A stretch of DNA of 64,000 bases from Hyphomicrobiales bacterium (GCA_900465665.1 UBJO01000047.1:1-64000); one strand, 5' to 3'; positions 42,815-54,470 are shown, counted from the first letter of the stretch. The notes: a model not told the origin generated them from the sequence alone. Numbers and translations are program-made.

Positions 42815-44209
42815 ATGGAGAAGCAGGGTGTATATCTCGGGCCACGAATTCGACGCTTGCGTCGTGATCTCGGGCTGACGCAGGCCGAAATGGCAGCCGA
42901 TCTGGAGATATCGGCCTCGTACATCACTTTGATGGAACGCAACCAGCGACCTGTTACCGCTGAGACGTTGTTGAGGCTCGCGAAGGCCTACAAGATTGAC
43001 TTCTCGGACTTCACGAGCAGCTCGGGCCCCGACCTCGTCGCGCGTCTCCAGTCCGCTATCAAAGATCCAATTCTCAGTGATATTGACTTCGGGCCACTCG
43101 AGATTGCCGATGTAGCTCACAGTTTTCCTGGGTTTGCCGAGGCGATGCTTAGGCTGCATACAGCTTACCGGGAAGAACAATTCGCATTGGCCGACCAACG
43201 TCTTCATCAAGGCGGCACCCCTGCTGCAGACCCAATTTCCGAGGTCCGCAGCTTTCTGTCTGCCCGACGAAATTTCTTCCCGGTGCTGGACGCAGCCTCA
43301 GAAAGGCTTGCGGCAAGGATAGGCGAAGCGGGTGGTCTGCCATCCTATTTCCAAAGCGAACATAAGGTGAGGGTGCGCTATCTCCCCGCAGAGGTCATGA
43401 TGGGGTCGTTGCGCCGGCTCGATTGGCATCGCAAGGAACTGCTTGTCGACGAGGGTCGGGAACAATCGAGCCTGAACTTTCTCATGGCTCAACAGCTTGC
43501 ATATCTGGAGTTCGAGAAGGAAATCCAAGCGACCGTCGGGGAGGGGCAGTTCAACTCTCCGGACGCTGCGAAGCTCGCAACGCGAGCTATTGCCGCGTAT
43601 TGTGCGGGTGCTATTATAATGCCCTATGGTCTTTTCGCGCGGGCAGCGGAGAGCCGTCGCTACGACATCGAGCTGCTGGCGCGGCAGTTCAACGTGAGCT
43701 TTGAGCAGGCTGCGCATCGGCTCACGACGTTACAGAAGCCGGGGCAGGAAAGAATTCCGTTCTTCTTCATCAAGGTTGATCCTGCCGGCAACGTCTCCAA
43801 GAGGTTGAATAGCGGTTCATTCCCCTTCGCTCTGCACGGGGGCGGTTGCCCCTTGTGGACTGTACACCAGTGCTTTGCGTCTCCGCGCCAAGTATTCACG
43901 CAGTGGTTGGAGTTGCCTGATGGCAAACGCTACTTCTCCGTAGCCAAGGCCTTCCATGCTGGAGGGATTGGACACCGTCGCTCGTCAGCGGAGCGAGCGG
44001 TAGCGATCGTATGTGATGGACAGTATGCGGATCGGCTGGTTTACAACGTAGACCATCCTCAAACCCAAGCGCCAACGCCGATCGGAATCGCATGTCAGAT
44101 CTGTCATCGCACCGAATGCGTGGCACGTTCTGAACCGCCTCTGGGACGCCAGATACTTCCCGACAGCTATCGGCGGATGGAGGCACCGTTCGGGTTTTCG
44201 GATACTTAG
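42815..44209 (+). CDS. XRE family short-chain fatty acid transcriptional regulator (ScfR/RamB type)
   Basis: This 464-residue regulator has an N-terminal HTH (IRRLRRDLGLTQAEMAADLE, ISASYITLMERNQRPVTAET, residues 9-62), an IrrE/ImmA-like middle domain (QQLAYLEFEKEI, CAGAIIMPYGLF, LLARQFNVSFEQAAHRLTTL) and a ScfR-type C-terminal domain with cysteines (ACQICHRTECVARSEPP). The HExxH zinc motif of IrrE proteases is not present, so the middle domain is probably only a sensor. Proteins of this class (RamB, ScfR) regulate acetate and short-chain fatty acid use. It is divergent from aceA, with an inverted repeat in the shared promoter, and probably controls both genes. Confidence 0.88.
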   Translation: MEKQGVYLGPRIRRLRRDLGLTQAEMAADLEISASYITLMERNQRPVTAETLLRLAKAYKIDFSDFTSSSGPDLVARLQSAIKDPILSDIDFGPLEIADVAHSFPGFAEAMLRLHTAYREEQFALADQRLHQGGTPAADPISEVRSFLSARRNFFPVLDAASERLAARIGEAGGLPSYFQSEHKVRVRYLPAEVMMGSLRRLDWHRKELLVDEGREQSSLNFLMAQQLAYLEFEKEIQATVGEGQFNSPDAAKLATRAIAAYCAGAIIMPYGLFARAAESRRYDIELLARQFNVSFEQAAHRLTTLQKPGQERIPFFFIKVDPAGNVSKRLNSGSFPFALHGGGCPLWTVHQCFASPRQVFTQWLELPDGKRYFSVAKAFHAGGIGHRRSSAERAVAIVCDGQYADRLVYNVDHPQTQAPTPIGIACQICHRTECVARSEPPLGRQILPDSYRRMEAPFGFSDT

Positions 44210-44391
44210 TGTACGACGCATCTGAGTGACAGAGTTCGTCGTGCACAGACCGTGCTTTCGATCCATCCACTTCAACACGCGTGACTCGTCCGGACCGAGG
44301 GACTTGTGACTGCGAAAGCCTTCGGTTTTGGCACTGAATTTGCTGCACCGAGAGCGCAAGTTTTGTGAATTGCAGCCACGAGGCCCAGAAG

Positions 44392-44663
44392 ATGGATTTG
44401 AATATGAGACACTACGACAAGTTCTATATTGGCGGTCGCTGGGTCGAACCTGCCGAGCCCCGGCAGATCGACTTGATCAATCCGGCCACGGAGTAGGTCT
44501 ATGCTACGTTCGCCATGGGTTCCGCGTCGGACGTCGATCGGGCAGTTGCTGCGGCCAGGTCCGCATTCCCGGCATTCGCCAATTCTAGCAAGGCAGACCG
44601 GATTGCCTTATTTCGCAGGATTGTAAATGCATTCAAGGAGCGCGAGGCTGACCTTTCGGAGGC
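44392..44663 (+). pseudogene. Truncated aldehyde dehydrogenase gene, 5' fragment
   Basis: The frame beginning MDLNMRHYDKFYIGGRW (ATG 44392 or 44404) reads as the first 90 residues of an aldehyde dehydrogenase: QIDLINPATE, a stop, then VYATFAMGSASDV, DRAVAAARSAFPAF, FKEREADLSEAV. A TAG replaces the expected second Glu codon of the NPATEE motif at 44494-44496. The gene is then cut off by the left end of the IS21 element at 44664, with the NAD-binding and catalytic parts absent. The two lesions make it inactive. It may have worked with the aceA region in acetaldehyde oxidation, which is inference. Confidence 0.85.
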
Positions 44664-44691
44664 TGTTGATTTCCACTGAGAGCTGACCCGG
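44664..44691. repeat. IS21 left terminal inverted repeat
   Basis: A 28-bp sequence that is the perfect complement of 47131-47158. It begins TG, as usual for this family. A related copy follows at 44693-44716. Confidence 0.9.
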
Positions 44692-44717
44692 CATTTCCAC
44701 CGAGAAGTGACCCGCCT

Positions 44718-45530
44718 TTAGGTATCGGTTGTGTTGGTCGTGGTGGTCAAGTTCCGTCGTTTCTCCTTCGTGTTTTTAGGCTCATGAGCCGAGCTGTTCT
44801 TGAAGCGGAAGCTGTCGTTTCCGGTCTCGAGGATGTGGCAGTGGTGAGTGAGCCGGTCGAGCAGCGCGGTTGTCATCTTTGCATCGCCAAAGACGCTGGC
44901 CCATTCGCTGAAGCTCAGGTTGGTGGTGATGATGACGCTGGTGCGCTCATAAAGCTGGCTCAACAGATGGAAGAGCAGCGCGCCACCTGAAGCGCTGAAC
45001 GGCAGGTATCCCAGCTCGTCGAGGATCACGAGATCGGAGTGAGCGAGGCGATTGGCGATCTGTCCCGAACGAGCTTGGGCCTTCTCCTGCTCCAGCGCAT
45101 TGACCAACTCGACGGTGGAGAAGAACCGGACCCGTTTGTCATGATGCTCGTTGGCCTGGACGCCGATCGCGGTTGCGATATGCGTCTTGCCCGTGCCGGG
45201 ACCACCGACCAGAACGATGTTGTTTGCGTCGTCGAGGAAGTCGCAGCGATGAAGCTGTTGCACGAGGGCCTCGTTGATCTCGCTGCTAGCGAAGTCGAAG
45301 CCGTTCAGATCACGGTAGGCGGGGAAGCGTGCCGTCTTGAGTTGATATGCGGTCGATCGGACCTCTCGCTCGGCCGTTTCCGCCTTGAGAAGCTGGGACA
45401 GGATCGGAATGGCAGCCTCGAACGCCGGCGATCCCTGTTCGGTCAGATCACCGACGGCGTGGGCCATCCCATGCATCTTCAATTGCCGTAGCATGATGAC
45501 GATCGCGCCGCTTGCCGGGTTATGACGCAT
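44718..45530 (-). CDS. istB: IS21 helper ATPase IstB
   Basis: This 270-residue AAA+ ATPase has Walker A ([17 protein letters not shown], about residue 105) and Walker B ([13 protein letters not shown], about 168), plus sensor-like [19 protein letters not shown]. It assists the transposase by forming a complex on target DNA. Its start overlaps the istA stop by 11 bases, the usual arrangement. It seems intact, ending inside the left subterminal repeat region. Confidence 0.94.
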   Translation of the reverse strand: MRHNPASGAIVIMLRQLKMHGMAHAVGDLTEQGSPAFEAAIPILSQLLKAETAEREVRSTAYQLKTARFPAYRDLNGFDFASSEINEALVQQLHRCDFLDDANNIVLVGGPGTGKTHIATAIGVQANEHHDKRVRFFSTVELVNALEQEKAQARSGQIANRLAHSDLVILDELGYLPFSASGGALLFHLLSQLYERTSVIITTNLSFSEWASVFGDAKMTTALLDRLTHHCHILETGNDSFRFKNSSAHEPKNTKEKRRNLTTTTNTTDT

Positions 45531-47046
45531 GGCGAACCTCCGTCTTTCTCAAGGTATCGTATCGCTCGACATTGGCCTTGGGCTCATTGGTGAGCGTCAG
45601 CGCCTGAGGTGCGTCGAGGGTCGGCGGTGTGGAGGATTTGCCGTCGACGAGGCGATGCAGCAGGTTCAGCACATGCGTTTTGGTCGGAACGCCGGACTTC
45701 AGCGCCGTCTCGACGGCCGAGAGCACTGCTTGTTCGTCGTGCTGGAGAACAAGGGCCAGGATGTCGACCATCTCGCGATCGCCGCCCGGCTTTTTGAGAA
45801 GATATTGCTGCAGGCTCGTGAATGCCTCCGGCAGCTCGATGAAGGGAGCGCCGTTGCGTAGAGCGCCGGGCTTGCGCTGAACGACCGCCAGATAATGTCG
45901 CCAGTCGTAAATGGTCTGGCCCGGCCGGTCATGGGAACGATCAATGATGCGACGATGCTCGCAGACGATCTGACCTTCCGCGGCAACTACGACACGATCC
46001 GGATAGACACGAAGGCTCACCGGACGATTGGCAAAGGATGCCGGGACGCTGTAGCGATTGCGCTCCAGATGCACGAGGCAGGTTGGTGTGACCCGCTTCG
46101 TGTATTCAACGAAGCCGTCGAACGGGCGGGTAACAGGCATGAGAGCTGGGGCTTCCTCGGCCCAGATGTCGGCGATTGTGCCGCGCATCTGGCCATGTGG
46201 CGTCTTTGCCCAGAACTCCTTGCATCGAAGCTCAAGCCAGTCATTCAGGGCTTCCAGTGATGGAAAGCGCGGGACCGGTTGGAAGAAGCGATGACGCGCG
46301 TCCTGAACGTTCTTCTCGACCTGTGCTTTCTCCCAACCAGACGCCGGATTGCAGAACTCGGGCTCGAACACGTAATGGCTGGCCATCGCCATGAAGCGGA
46401 CGTTGACGTCGCGCTCCTTGCCACGGCCAACCCTGTCGATCGCCGTGCGCATGTTGTCGTAGATGCCGCGGCCGGGGATGCCGCCAAACACGCGGAATGC
46501 ATGATTGTGGGCATCGAACAGCATCTCATGTGTCTGCAGCAGATAGGCCCGGACGATGAAGGCGCGGCTATAGCTCAGCTTCGTATGCGCCACCTGCAGC
46601 TTGGTGCGCTCATTGCCGATGATCGCCCAGTCCTCCGACCAGTCGAACTGGAAAGCCTCACCCGGCTCGAACGCCAAAGGCACAAATGTCCCACGGCCCG
46701 TCGTCTGCAATTCTCTCTGCCGATCATCACGCCATTCCCGAGCGAATGCCGCAACGCGGTTATAGGAGCCCTCATAGCCGAGGCTCACCAGATCGGTATG
46801 CAACTGCTTCATCGTCCGCTTCTGCTTGCGGCCTTTCTTGGATTCGGTCTTCAGCCAGGCCGACAACCGATCCGCAAACGGGTCAAGCTTGCTCGGCCGC
46901 TCCGGGACGTTGAACTTCGGCTCCACGCCGTCGGCACGCAGGTATTTGCGGATGGTATTCTGGGATAGGCCAGTCCTGCGGCAAATCTCCCGGATCGATA
47001 GATGCTCTCGGAAATGCCAGCGCCGGATCACGCTCAGTAATGCCAT
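45520..47046 (-). CDS. istA: IS21 transposase IstA
   Basis: This 508-residue transposase has an N-terminal HTH ([33 protein letters not shown]) and an rve-type DDE core: [18 protein letters not shown] carries the first Asp, [18 protein letters not shown] the second, and [16 protein letters not shown] the Glu. The C-terminal domain contains [21 protein letters not shown] choose the ATG at 47044-47046; an in-frame GTG at 47058 is an alternative. The frame is open over the whole length, so the element may still be active. Confidence 0.94.
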   Translation of the reverse strand: MALLSVIRRWHFREHLSIREICRRTGLSQNTIRKYLRADGVEPKFNVPERPSKLDPFADRLSAWLKTESKKGRKQKRTMKQLHTDLVSLGYEGSYNRVAAFAREWRDDRQRELQTTGRGTFVPLAFEPGEAFQFDWSEDWAIIGNERTKLQVAHTKLSYSRAFIVRAYLLQTHEMLFDAHNHAFRVFGGIPGRGIYDNMRTAIDRVGRGKERDVNVRFMAMASHYVFEPEFCNPASGWEKAQVEKNVQDARHRFFQPVPRFPSLEALNDWLELRCKEFWAKTPHGQMRGTIADIWAEEAPALMPVTRPFDGFVEYTKRVTPTCLVHLERNRYSVPASFANRPVSLRVYPDRVVVAAEGQIVCEHRRIIDRSHDRPGQTIYDWRHYLAVVQRKPGALRNGAPFIELPEAFTSLQQYLLKKPGGDREMVDILALVLQHDEQAVLSAVETALKSGVPTKTHVLNLLHRLVDGKSSTPPTLDAPQALTLTNEPKANVERYDTLRKTEVRHAS

Positions 47047-47130
47047 GTCGATCACTCCAGAGCCCCCGCTGAAAACATGCGAGGGACGGTTCAAACATGG
47101 GTCAATTCTCAATGGAAATATCAGGCTGTG

Positions 47131-47158
47131 CCGGGTCAGCTCTCAGTGGAAATCAACA
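47131..47158. repeat. IS21 right terminal inverted repeat
   Basis: A 28-bp sequence, perfect complement of 44664-44691, ending in CA. It also continues into the first residues (EIN) of the downstream fused open frame. Confidence 0.9.
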
Positions 47159-47517
47159 TCATCAGCCATGATCTGGCGGTGGTAGGCCATCTTTGTGATC
47201 GCGTTGCGGTGATGTATCTGGGACGCATCGTTGAAATCGCGCGGACGAGGACATTGTATCGCAGCCCACGCCATCCCTACACCGAGGCGCTCTTCTCGGC
47301 AGTACCTGGTGTGGATCCGGACGTCCGGCGCGAGCGGATCATTCTACGAGGTGATGTGCCAAGCCCCTTGGCTCCACCTTCCGGCTGTGCATTTCGCGGT
47401 CGCTGTCGTTATGCGCTTCCCGAATGCGCAACGGCTGTTCCTCCTTTGCGCGAGATAGGACACAACCATTCGGTCCGTTGTGTTCGAGACGATCTCGTTC
47501 TCAGCCGAGGGGGCTGA
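47159..47517 (+). pseudogene. 3' fragment of an oligopeptide-type ABC ATPase gene
   Basis: Just after the IS right end the plus strand reads [20 protein letters not shown], the H-loop region of DppF/OppF ATPases, then [20 protein letters not shown] and the C-terminal Cys motif [14 protein letters not shown], and a stop at 47515-47517. About 120 codons remain of roughly 330; the Walker A, signature and Walker B parts are missing. The frame begins inside the IS, so a fused product of 146 codons could start at 47077, but it cannot bind ATP. No partner permease genes are nearby, so the rest of that operon has been removed. Confidence 0.88.
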
Positions 47518-47755
47518 CAAGGCGGTGCATTGCTCGTCCGGCCACTGCGAATAGATCCGAGCCCAAGGTTATTCGAAGTCCGCTCGACCAACCGACGCCA
47601 GCCACGCGCAGGCTCGAGGCAGCTGCTTCCCGATAGCCTCCTCGATTGCCGTCCGCGCCGGCTTCCAGCGGGAGAGTACTGGAAATCCCGGCCGGATGGT
47701 CTTAACTGGCTGACAAGAGCTGCTCCAGGCGATTCTGGACGCGATCCGGAACGCC

Positions 47756-48307
47756 ATGGCCGACGAAGACACGCAATCCGATATACCGACCAGCAGGATG
47801 CAAAGCTGGGCGCGCAACTCGACCATCTATCGCTTGGGACGGCAGATAATGACCGAGAAGCAACTGGCCGACGCGATCTCGCGCAAGGCCAGACAAAAAT
47901 TCGAGGACATATCCGAAGCTCAGGTCAAGGCGCTCGCCGATTTCGCGGTCAAGTTCGGCCATGAACAGGGCGGGTTGAACGATGTCGCCTACGCCGAAAT
48001 CAGCGTACGCTCCGGCGTGCGTAGCGGCCGGTCGAAGCGGATCATGGCGCAGAAGCTCGCGATCAAAGGCATCGACCGCGAGACCGCCGTCATCGCGCTC
48101 GAGGAGAGCGACGACCTCGTGGCCGCGATCAACTTCGCCCGCAAACGCGGCTTCGGCCCCTTCCGGCGCGACGAGGTCGATGAGAAGCGCTACAACAAGG
48201 AAATGTCCGCCTTCGCCCGCAACGGCTTCGGTTTCGAATTGGGACGCTCAATACTCGGCATGAGCCGCGATGAAGCCGAGGCCGTGCTCGACGAGCGACG
48301 GTCGTAA
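47756..48307 (+). CDS. recX: Recombination regulator RecX
   Basis: This 183-residue protein has the all-helical RecX repeat structure: RNSTIYRLGRQIMTEKQLAD near residue 20, FGHEQGGLNDVAYAEISVRS, SKRIMAQKLAIKGIDRETAV and ARKRGFGPFRRDEVDEKRYN. RecX binds RecA filaments and limits their activity. Its length and the N-terminal PTSRMQSWARNSTIYRL form match alphaproteobacterial RecX. recA is not next to it. The ATG at 47756 is the first in frame, with a weak ribosome site. Confidence 0.9.
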   Translation: MADEDTQSDIPTSRMQSWARNSTIYRLGRQIMTEKQLADAISRKARQKFEDISEAQVKALADFAVKFGHEQGGLNDVAYAEISVRSGVRSGRSKRIMAQKLAIKGIDRETAVIALEESDDLVAAINFARKRGFGPFRRDEVDEKRYNKEMSAFARNGFGFELGRSILGMSRDEAEAVLDERRS

Positions 48308-48345
48308 ACACCGACGACAGCGCTCGAATTCTGCCGTGTCGCGCC

Positions 48346-49743
48346 TCACATATGCAGCGCGTGGCCAAGCGCTTTGAGCGCCGCTTCCTGAACAGCTTCG
48401 CTGCGGGTCGGATGAGCGTGGATCGTTCCAGCGATATCCTCGAGGCGAACGCACATCTCGATCGCCAGCGCAAACGCCGCCGACAATTCGGAAACACCGC
48501 GACCGACCGCCTGCAGGCCGAGTACGAGATTGGTGTCGGCGCGCGCCACGACACGCACGAAGCCATCTTCGGACTGCATGGTCATGGCGCGGCCGTTGGC
48601 CGAGAAGGGGAACTGGCCCACCCTGATCTCGTAGCCCTGCGCGCGGGCCTCTTCCCGTGACAAGCCGGCGCTGACGATCTCCGGGTCCGTGAAGCAGACG
48701 GCGGGAATGCAGCGCTTGTCCCAGCTGCGCGGCCGGCCGGCGATGACCTCCGCCACCATCTCGCCCTGCGCCATTGCCCGGTGCGCGAGCATCGGTTCGC
48801 CGGTGATGTCACCGATGGCATAGACCCCGCGCATCGACGTGCGGCACCGGTCATCGATGCGCAGATACGGACCGGCGCGATCGAGATCGAGTTCCTCCAA
48901 TCCCGCGCCTGTTGTTCGTGGCCTGCGGCCGACGGTTACGAGTATCCTGTCAGCCGGCAGCTTGACCTCGCGGCCGTCGGCCTGCTCGATGACCAAGCTG
49001 TCGCCGGCATCGGAAAGCGCCTTCGCCTTGGCCGCCAGATGAAGCTCGATGCCGCGCTCCTTCAGCGCCTTAGCAACAGGTTTGACAAGCTCGGCGTCGT
49101 ATTGCGGCAGTATCTGGCCCGTTGCCTCGACGATGGTGACCGAAGAGCCCAGCTTGGCGAAGGCTGTGCCGAGTTCCAGGCCGATATAGCCGGCGCCGAC
49201 GACCAACAGTCTTTCCGGCACGCTCTGCAGCGCCAGCGCGTCCGTCGAGGATATCACCCTTCCACCGAATGGAAGCCCCGGCAGCTCGACCGGCTCGGAG
49301 CCCGTAGCGATCACGATGTTATCCGCGCGGATGAGTTGCGCGCCGGTCTCCGTCTCGACCTCGACCGTCTTTCCGTCGCGAAACCGCGCCCGGCCATGCA
49401 CCTGCTTCACCCTTGCCTTCTGCAGCAAGGCAGCAACGCCGCCGGTGAGGCGCCCGACGATGCCGTCCTTCCAGGCGATCGTCCTGGCGAGATCGATCGC
49501 CACGCCTTCGGCACGTATGCCAAGCGGGTCTAGACCGCTCGCCATCCGGCGCGCGGCGTCGAATTCGTCAGCGGCATGGATGATCGCCTTGGAGGGAATG
49601 CAGCCGATATTGAGGCAGGTGCCGCCGGGCTTTTCCATTTCGACGATGACTGTGTCGATGCCCAGCTGACCCGCGCGGATGGCGCAGACGTAGCCGCCGG
49701 GCCCAGCGCCGATGACCAGCAATTTGCAGATGATCTCTTTCAT
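48346..49743 (-). CDS. lpdV: Dihydrolipoamide dehydrogenase (E3) of the branched-chain keto-acid complex
   Basis: This 465-residue flavoprotein reoxidises lipoamide. The FAD motif is [19 protein letters not shown] at the N-terminus, the redox disulfide is in [14 protein letters not shown] near residue 40, the NAD motif is [19 protein letters not shown] near 180, and the active-site His-Glu pair is in [17 protein letters not shown] near the end. The ATG at 49741-49743 is chosen since the longer frame overlaps bkdB. It is the last gene of the bkd operon, five bases after bkdB, which indicates a dedicated E3. Confidence 0.93.
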   Translation of the reverse strand: MKEIICKLLVIGAGPGGYVCAIRAGQLGIDTVIVEMEKPGGTCLNIGCIPSKAIIHAADEFDAARRMASGLDPLGIRAEGVAIDLARTIAWKDGIVGRLTGGVAALLQKARVKQVHGRARFRDGKTVEVETETGAQLIRADNIVIATGSEPVELPGLPFGGRVISSTDALALQSVPERLLVVGAGYIGLELGTAFAKLGSSVTIVEATGQILPQYDAELVKPVAKALKERGIELHLAAKAKALSDAGDSLVIEQADGREVKLPADRILVTVGRRPRTTGAGLEELDLDRAGPYLRIDDRCRTSMRGVYAIGDITGEPMLAHRAMAQGEMVAEVIAGRPRSWDKRCIPAVCFTDPEIVSAGLSREEARAQGYEIRVGQFPFSANGRAMTMQSEDGFVRVVARADTNLVLGLQAVGRGVSELSAAFALAIEMCVRLEDIAGTIHAHPTRSEAVQEAALKALGHALHM

Positions 49744-49748
49744 GGACC

Positions 49749-51011
49749 TCAGCCTTCGATGAAAATCAGCGCCGGCGTTTCGAGCAGCACGCGGATGCGC
49801 TGGATGAAGGTCGCCGCATCCCAGCCGTCGATAATGCGATGGTCGAAGCTCGAGGAGAGGTTCATCATCTTGCGCGGCACAAATTGCGCTCCATCCCAAG
49901 CGGGGCGGGTGGCGATCTTGTTGACACCGATGATCGCGACCTCAGGATGGTTGATGACAGGCGTCGAGACGATGCCCCCTAGCGCGCCCAGCGAGCTTAT
50001 CGTGATGGTTGAGCCCGTCAGTTCATCACGCGTCGCGGTTCCGTTGCGCGCGGCATCGGCAAGGCGCGCCATCTCGGCGGCGCAGTCCCATATCGTGCGG
50101 GCCTCGGCGTGACGCACGACCGGTACCACGAGGCCCGCCGGCGTCTGTGCCGCGATGCCGACGTGAACGCCGCCAGAGCGTGTGAGGATGCCGGCATCGT
50201 CGTTGAAGGTGGCGTTTATATCCGGCTGGTCGGCGACGGCCTTGACGATCGCCCGCATCAGGAAGGGAAGGATCGTCAGTTTCGGGTGATCCGGCTTGCG
50301 GTCCCGGTTCATCGTCGCCCGCAGATCCTCCAGCGCCGTCATGTCGATTTCCTCGACATAGGTGATATGCGGGATGCGCGAGGTGGAGAGCGACATTTTC
50401 TCCGCGATCCGCCGCCGCATGCCGGTCAGTTTGACGTCTTCGGTCGTCGTATTCCGGGCGAACAGGGCAGGGGCAGCAAGCGAAGACGCCCCACGTGCGA
50501 GATATTGTTCGACATCTTCGCGCAAAATGCGTCCATCCGGACGGTTCGGCGATACCTGTCTGAGATCGACCCCACTCTCGCGTGCAAAGAGGCGCACGGA
50601 AGGCGATGCCAACGGCTTCTCCTGCGGTCCGCTGCTTGCCGGCTGGGAAGGTATCTGCTTCGCTTGCACTGGCTGCGCCTGAGCAGGCGCTTCGCTTACA
50701 ATGGCGGCTACGGATGGCTTCTCTGTCGCCAAGGGCGCGGGCTGAGCGGGCACCGGCGCTTCATCTCGGCCTGCTGTCTCTATCCTCACCAGCGACGCCT
50801 TTACGGCCACGGTGTCTCCCACTTCGGCTCCAAGCCAGGTCACCGTTCCGCTGACCGGCGACGGGATCTCGACGGTTGCCTTGTCGGTCATCACGGCCGC
50901 GATCACCATGTCCTCGCGAACCGGATCGCCGGCCTTCACGTGCCATTCGACCAGCTCCGCCTCGGCCACGCCTTCACCGACATCCGGCATCTTGATCGTG
51001 AACTCGCCCAT
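49749..51011 (-). CDS. bkdB: Dihydrolipoamide acyltransferase (E2) of the branched-chain keto-acid complex
   Basis: This 420-residue E2 has one lipoyl domain (lysine in [12 protein letters not shown] near residue 43), a peripheral-subunit-binding domain ([19 protein letters not shown], about 150-185) and the catalytic domain with [17 protein letters not shown] near residue 390. Linkers are Ala/Pro/Gln-rich. It transfers branched-chain acyl groups to CoA and forms the core of the complex. The start ATG at 51009-51011 gives [14 protein letters not shown]. It overlaps almost nothing and lies two bases after bkdA2. Confidence 0.94.
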   Translation of the reverse strand: MGEFTIKMPDVGEGVAEAELVEWHVKAGDPVREDMVIAAVMTDKATVEIPSPVSGTVTWLGAEVGDTVAVKASLVRIETAGRDEAPVPAQPAPLATEKPSVAAIVSEAPAQAQPVQAKQIPSQPASSGPQEKPLASPSVRLFARESGVDLRQVSPNRPDGRILREDVEQYLARGASSLAAPALFARNTTTEDVKLTGMRRRIAEKMSLSTSRIPHITYVEEIDMTALEDLRATMNRDRKPDHPKLTILPFLMRAIVKAVADQPDINATFNDDAGILTRSGGVHVGIAAQTPAGLVVPVVRHAEARTIWDCAAEMARLADAARNGTATRDELTGSTITISSLGALGGIVSTPVINHPEVAIIGVNKIATRPAWDGAQFVPRKMMNLSSSFDHRIIDGWDAATFIQRIRVLLETPALIFIEG

Positions 51012-51013
51012 CT

Positions 51014-52027
51014 TCACGCCTCCATGACTTCGGCAAGCGCCCGTCCGACGCGCGCGGGGCCGGGAAAATAGTCCCACTCCTGCGCATGCGGATAAGGCGT
51101 ATCCCAGCCCGCGACACGTACGATCGGCGCCTCAAGATGGTAGAAGCAATGTTCCTGGATCAGCGCCACGATCTCGGCCCCGAAACCAGACGTCAGCGTT
51201 GCCTCATGGACCACGACGCAGCGACCGGTCTTCGACACGGATTGCACGATGGTATCGAGGTCGAGCGGCAAAAGGCTGCGCAGATCGATCACCTCGGCAT
51301 CGACGCCGGTATCTTCCGCCGCCGCGAGCGCCACATGCACCATCGTTCCATAGGCAATGACCGTGACCCCGCTTCCGGCGCGGCGGATCTCCGCCTTGCC
51401 GATCGGGATCGCATAGTGGTCTTCGGGCACTTCACCGAGCTCGTGCTTCGACCATGGCGTGACCGGGCGCTCATGGTGGCCATCGAAGGGGCCATTGTAA
51501 AGCCGCTTGGGTTCGAGAAACATCACCGGATCAGGGTCCTCGATCGCGGCGATGAGCAGCCCCTTGGCGTCGTAGGGATTGGAGGGGACCACCACCTTCA
51601 GGCCGCAGACATGGGTGAACAGCGCCTCCGGGCTCTGGCTATGCGTCTGCCCGCCGAATATCCCGCCGCCCGTCGGCATCCTGAGCACGATCGGGCATGT
51701 GAAATCGCCATTCGAGCGATAGCGAATGCGCGCCGCCTCCTGGGTAATCTGGTCGTAGGCCGGATACATGTAATCGGCAAACTGGATCTCGACGCAGGGC
51801 TTCAGCCCATAGGCCGCCATGCCGATCGCCGTACCGACGATGCCGGATTCGCTGATCGGCGTGTCGAAGCAGCGGGTCTTGCCGTATTTCGCCTGAAGCC
51901 CCTGCGTACAGCGGAACACGCCGCCGAAATAGCCGACATCCTCGCCGAACACGACGACGTCCTCGTCCCGGGCCATCGAGATATCCATGGCGCTGCGCAC
52001 CGCCTCGATCATGGTCATGCGCGCCAT
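51014..52027 (-). CDS. bkdA2: Branched-chain 2-oxoacid dehydrogenase E1 beta subunit
   Basis: This 337-residue subunit has MTMIEAVRSAMDISMARDED at the start, FGEDVGYFGGVFRCTQGLQ, TPISESGIVGTAIGMAAYG and GRCVVVHEATLTSGFGAEIV near residue 245. With the alpha subunit it decarboxylates the 2-oxo acids of Leu, Ile and Val using thiamine diphosphate. The start ATG at 52025-52027 has the BkdA1 stop just beside it. It is the second gene of the bkdA1-A2-B-lpd block. Confidence 0.94.
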   Translation of the reverse strand: MARMTMIEAVRSAMDISMARDEDVVVFGEDVGYFGGVFRCTQGLQAKYGKTRCFDTPISESGIVGTAIGMAAYGLKPCVEIQFADYMYPAYDQITQEAARIRYRSNGDFTCPIVLRMPTGGGIFGGQTHSQSPEALFTHVCGLKVVVPSNPYDAKGLLIAAIEDPDPVMFLEPKRLYNGPFDGHHERPVTPWSKHELGEVPEDHYAIPIGKAEIRRAGSGVTVIAYGTMVHVALAAAEDTGVDAEVIDLRSLLPLDLDTIVQSVSKTGRCVVVHEATLTSGFGAEIVALIQEHCFYHLEAPIVRVAGWDTPYPHAQEWDYFPGPARVGRALAEVMEA

Positions 52028-52028
52028 A

Positions 52029-53321
<1,293 letters not shown>

Positions 53322-54449
53322 CTATAGATTGCGGGCGATCACCATGCGCTGCACGTCACTCGTTCCCTCGTAGATCTGGCAAATGCGGACATCCCGGTAG
53401 ATGCGCTCGACGGGGTAATCGCTCATGTAGCCGTAGCCCCCATGAATCTGGATCGCGTCGGAACAGACGCGCTCGGCCATTTCCGACGCAAAGAGCTTGG
53501 CCATCGATGCCTCTGAAAGGCAGGGCAGACCCGCCTCACGTAGGCTTGCCGCGTGAAACACCAGCTGCCGCGCAGCCTCGATCTGTGTTGCCATGCCGGC
53601 GAGGCGAAAGGCTAAGGCCTGATGCTCGACGATCGGCTTGCCAAACGCCGTCCGCTCGCGGGCGTAGTCGCGCGCTGCCTCATAAGCCGCGCGCGCCATG
53701 CCGACCGCCTGCGCCGCGATCCCGATCCGGCCGCCTTCGAGATTGGCAAGCGCGATCCTGTAGCCATCACCTTCCTCGCCGAGGCGAAGGTCAGCCGGGA
53801 TGTGCATATCGGTGAAGGCGATCTGGCAGGTGTCGGAGGCGTGCAGGCCCAACTTGTGCTCGACGCGAATGACTTCGTATCCCGGCGTGTCGGTCGGCAC
53901 GATGAAGGCGGTTATCCCCTTCTTGCCGGCCGTTGCGTCCGTCACCGCGAAGACGATGATCACCTGTCCGTTCTTGCCCGAGGTGATGAACTGCTTGGCG
54001 CCATCAAGCACATAGTGATCGCCGTCACGCCGCGCGCGGGTTCGCAGATTGGAGGCGTCGGAGCCGGCCTGCGGTTCTGTCAGCGCAAAGCCGCCGATCC
54101 ATTCGCCGGTGGCAAGCTTCGGCAGGAAACGCTGTTTCTGCTCCTCGTTTCCAAATTTGAGTATGGGAACGCAGCCGACGGAACTATGGACACTCATGAT
54201 CGTCGAGCAGGGGCCATCTCCGGCGGCGATCTCTTCGAGCGCGGCGGCGTAGGCAACCGTTCCCGTGTCGGAGCCGCCATAGTCCTCCGGCACCAGCATG
54301 CCGAGAAGGCCGAGTTCACCCATCTCCTTCAGTTCGTCGCGCGGGAAGCTGTGTGTGCGGTCCCGCTCGGCGGCCCCGGGTGCCAGTCTTTCGCGTGCAA
54401 AATCGCGCGCGAGGTCCCGGATTTGGCTCTGCGTGTCGGACAAGATCAT
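53322..54449 (-). CDS. Acyl-CoA dehydrogenase, short/branched-chain type
   Basis: This 375-residue flavoenzyme has [19 protein letters not shown] and [20 protein letters not shown] in the middle, the FAD-binding [20 protein letters not shown] near residue 340 and the catalytic Glu in [18 protein letters not shown] near the end. It inserts a double bond in the acyl-CoA made by the Bkd complex (isobutyryl-, 2-methylbutyryl- or isovaleryl-CoA). It sits between the thiolase and bkdA1 in one minus-strand operon, which fits the pathway order. Confidence 0.92.
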   Translation of the reverse strand: MILSDTQSQIRDLARDFARERLAPGAAERDRTHSFPRDELKEMGELGLLGMLVPEDYGGSDTGTVAYAAALEEIAAGDGPCSTIMSVHSSVGCVPILKFGNEEQKQRFLPKLATGEWIGGFALTEPQAGSDASNLRTRARRDGDHYVLDGAKQFITSGKNGQVIIVFAVTDATAGKKGITAFIVPTDTPGYEVIRVEHKLGLHASDTCQIAFTDMHIPADLRLGEEGDGYRIALANLEGGRIGIAAQAVGMARAAYEAARDYARERTAFGKPIVEHQALAFRLAGMATQIEAARQLVFHAASLREAGLPCLSEASMAKLFASEMAERVCSDAIQIHGGYGYMSDYPVERIYRDVRICQIYEGTSDVQRMVIARNL

Positions 54450-54470
54450 CAGCGCACCTCCCTTTTGCGC

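Larger units (their letters stand above)
44664..47158. mobile_element. IS21-family insertion sequence, complete
   Basis: This 2,495-bp element has 28-bp perfect terminal inverted repeats (TGTTGATTTCCACTGAGAGC at the left end, its complement at the right), further subterminal copies (44693-44716 and 47098-47121), and the istA-istB gene pair. Size, gene order and multiple terminal repeats fit the IS21 family. The flanks do not form a target duplication: ..TTCGGAGGC at the left, TCATCAGCC.. at the right. The left flank is an aldehyde dehydrogenase gene and the right flank is the 3' part of an ABC ATPase gene, so the element sits at a rearrangement junction. Confidence 0.92.

Noticed and set aside
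47569..47826. 85-codon minus-strand frame between the ABC ATPase fragment and recX
   Set aside because: It overlaps the recX start and I recognise no family. It might be a remnant of another gene, but there is not enough support to annotate it.
48352..48660. 102-codon plus-strand frame opposite lpd
   Set aside because: It is an antisense shadow of the C-terminus of dihydrolipoamide dehydrogenase.
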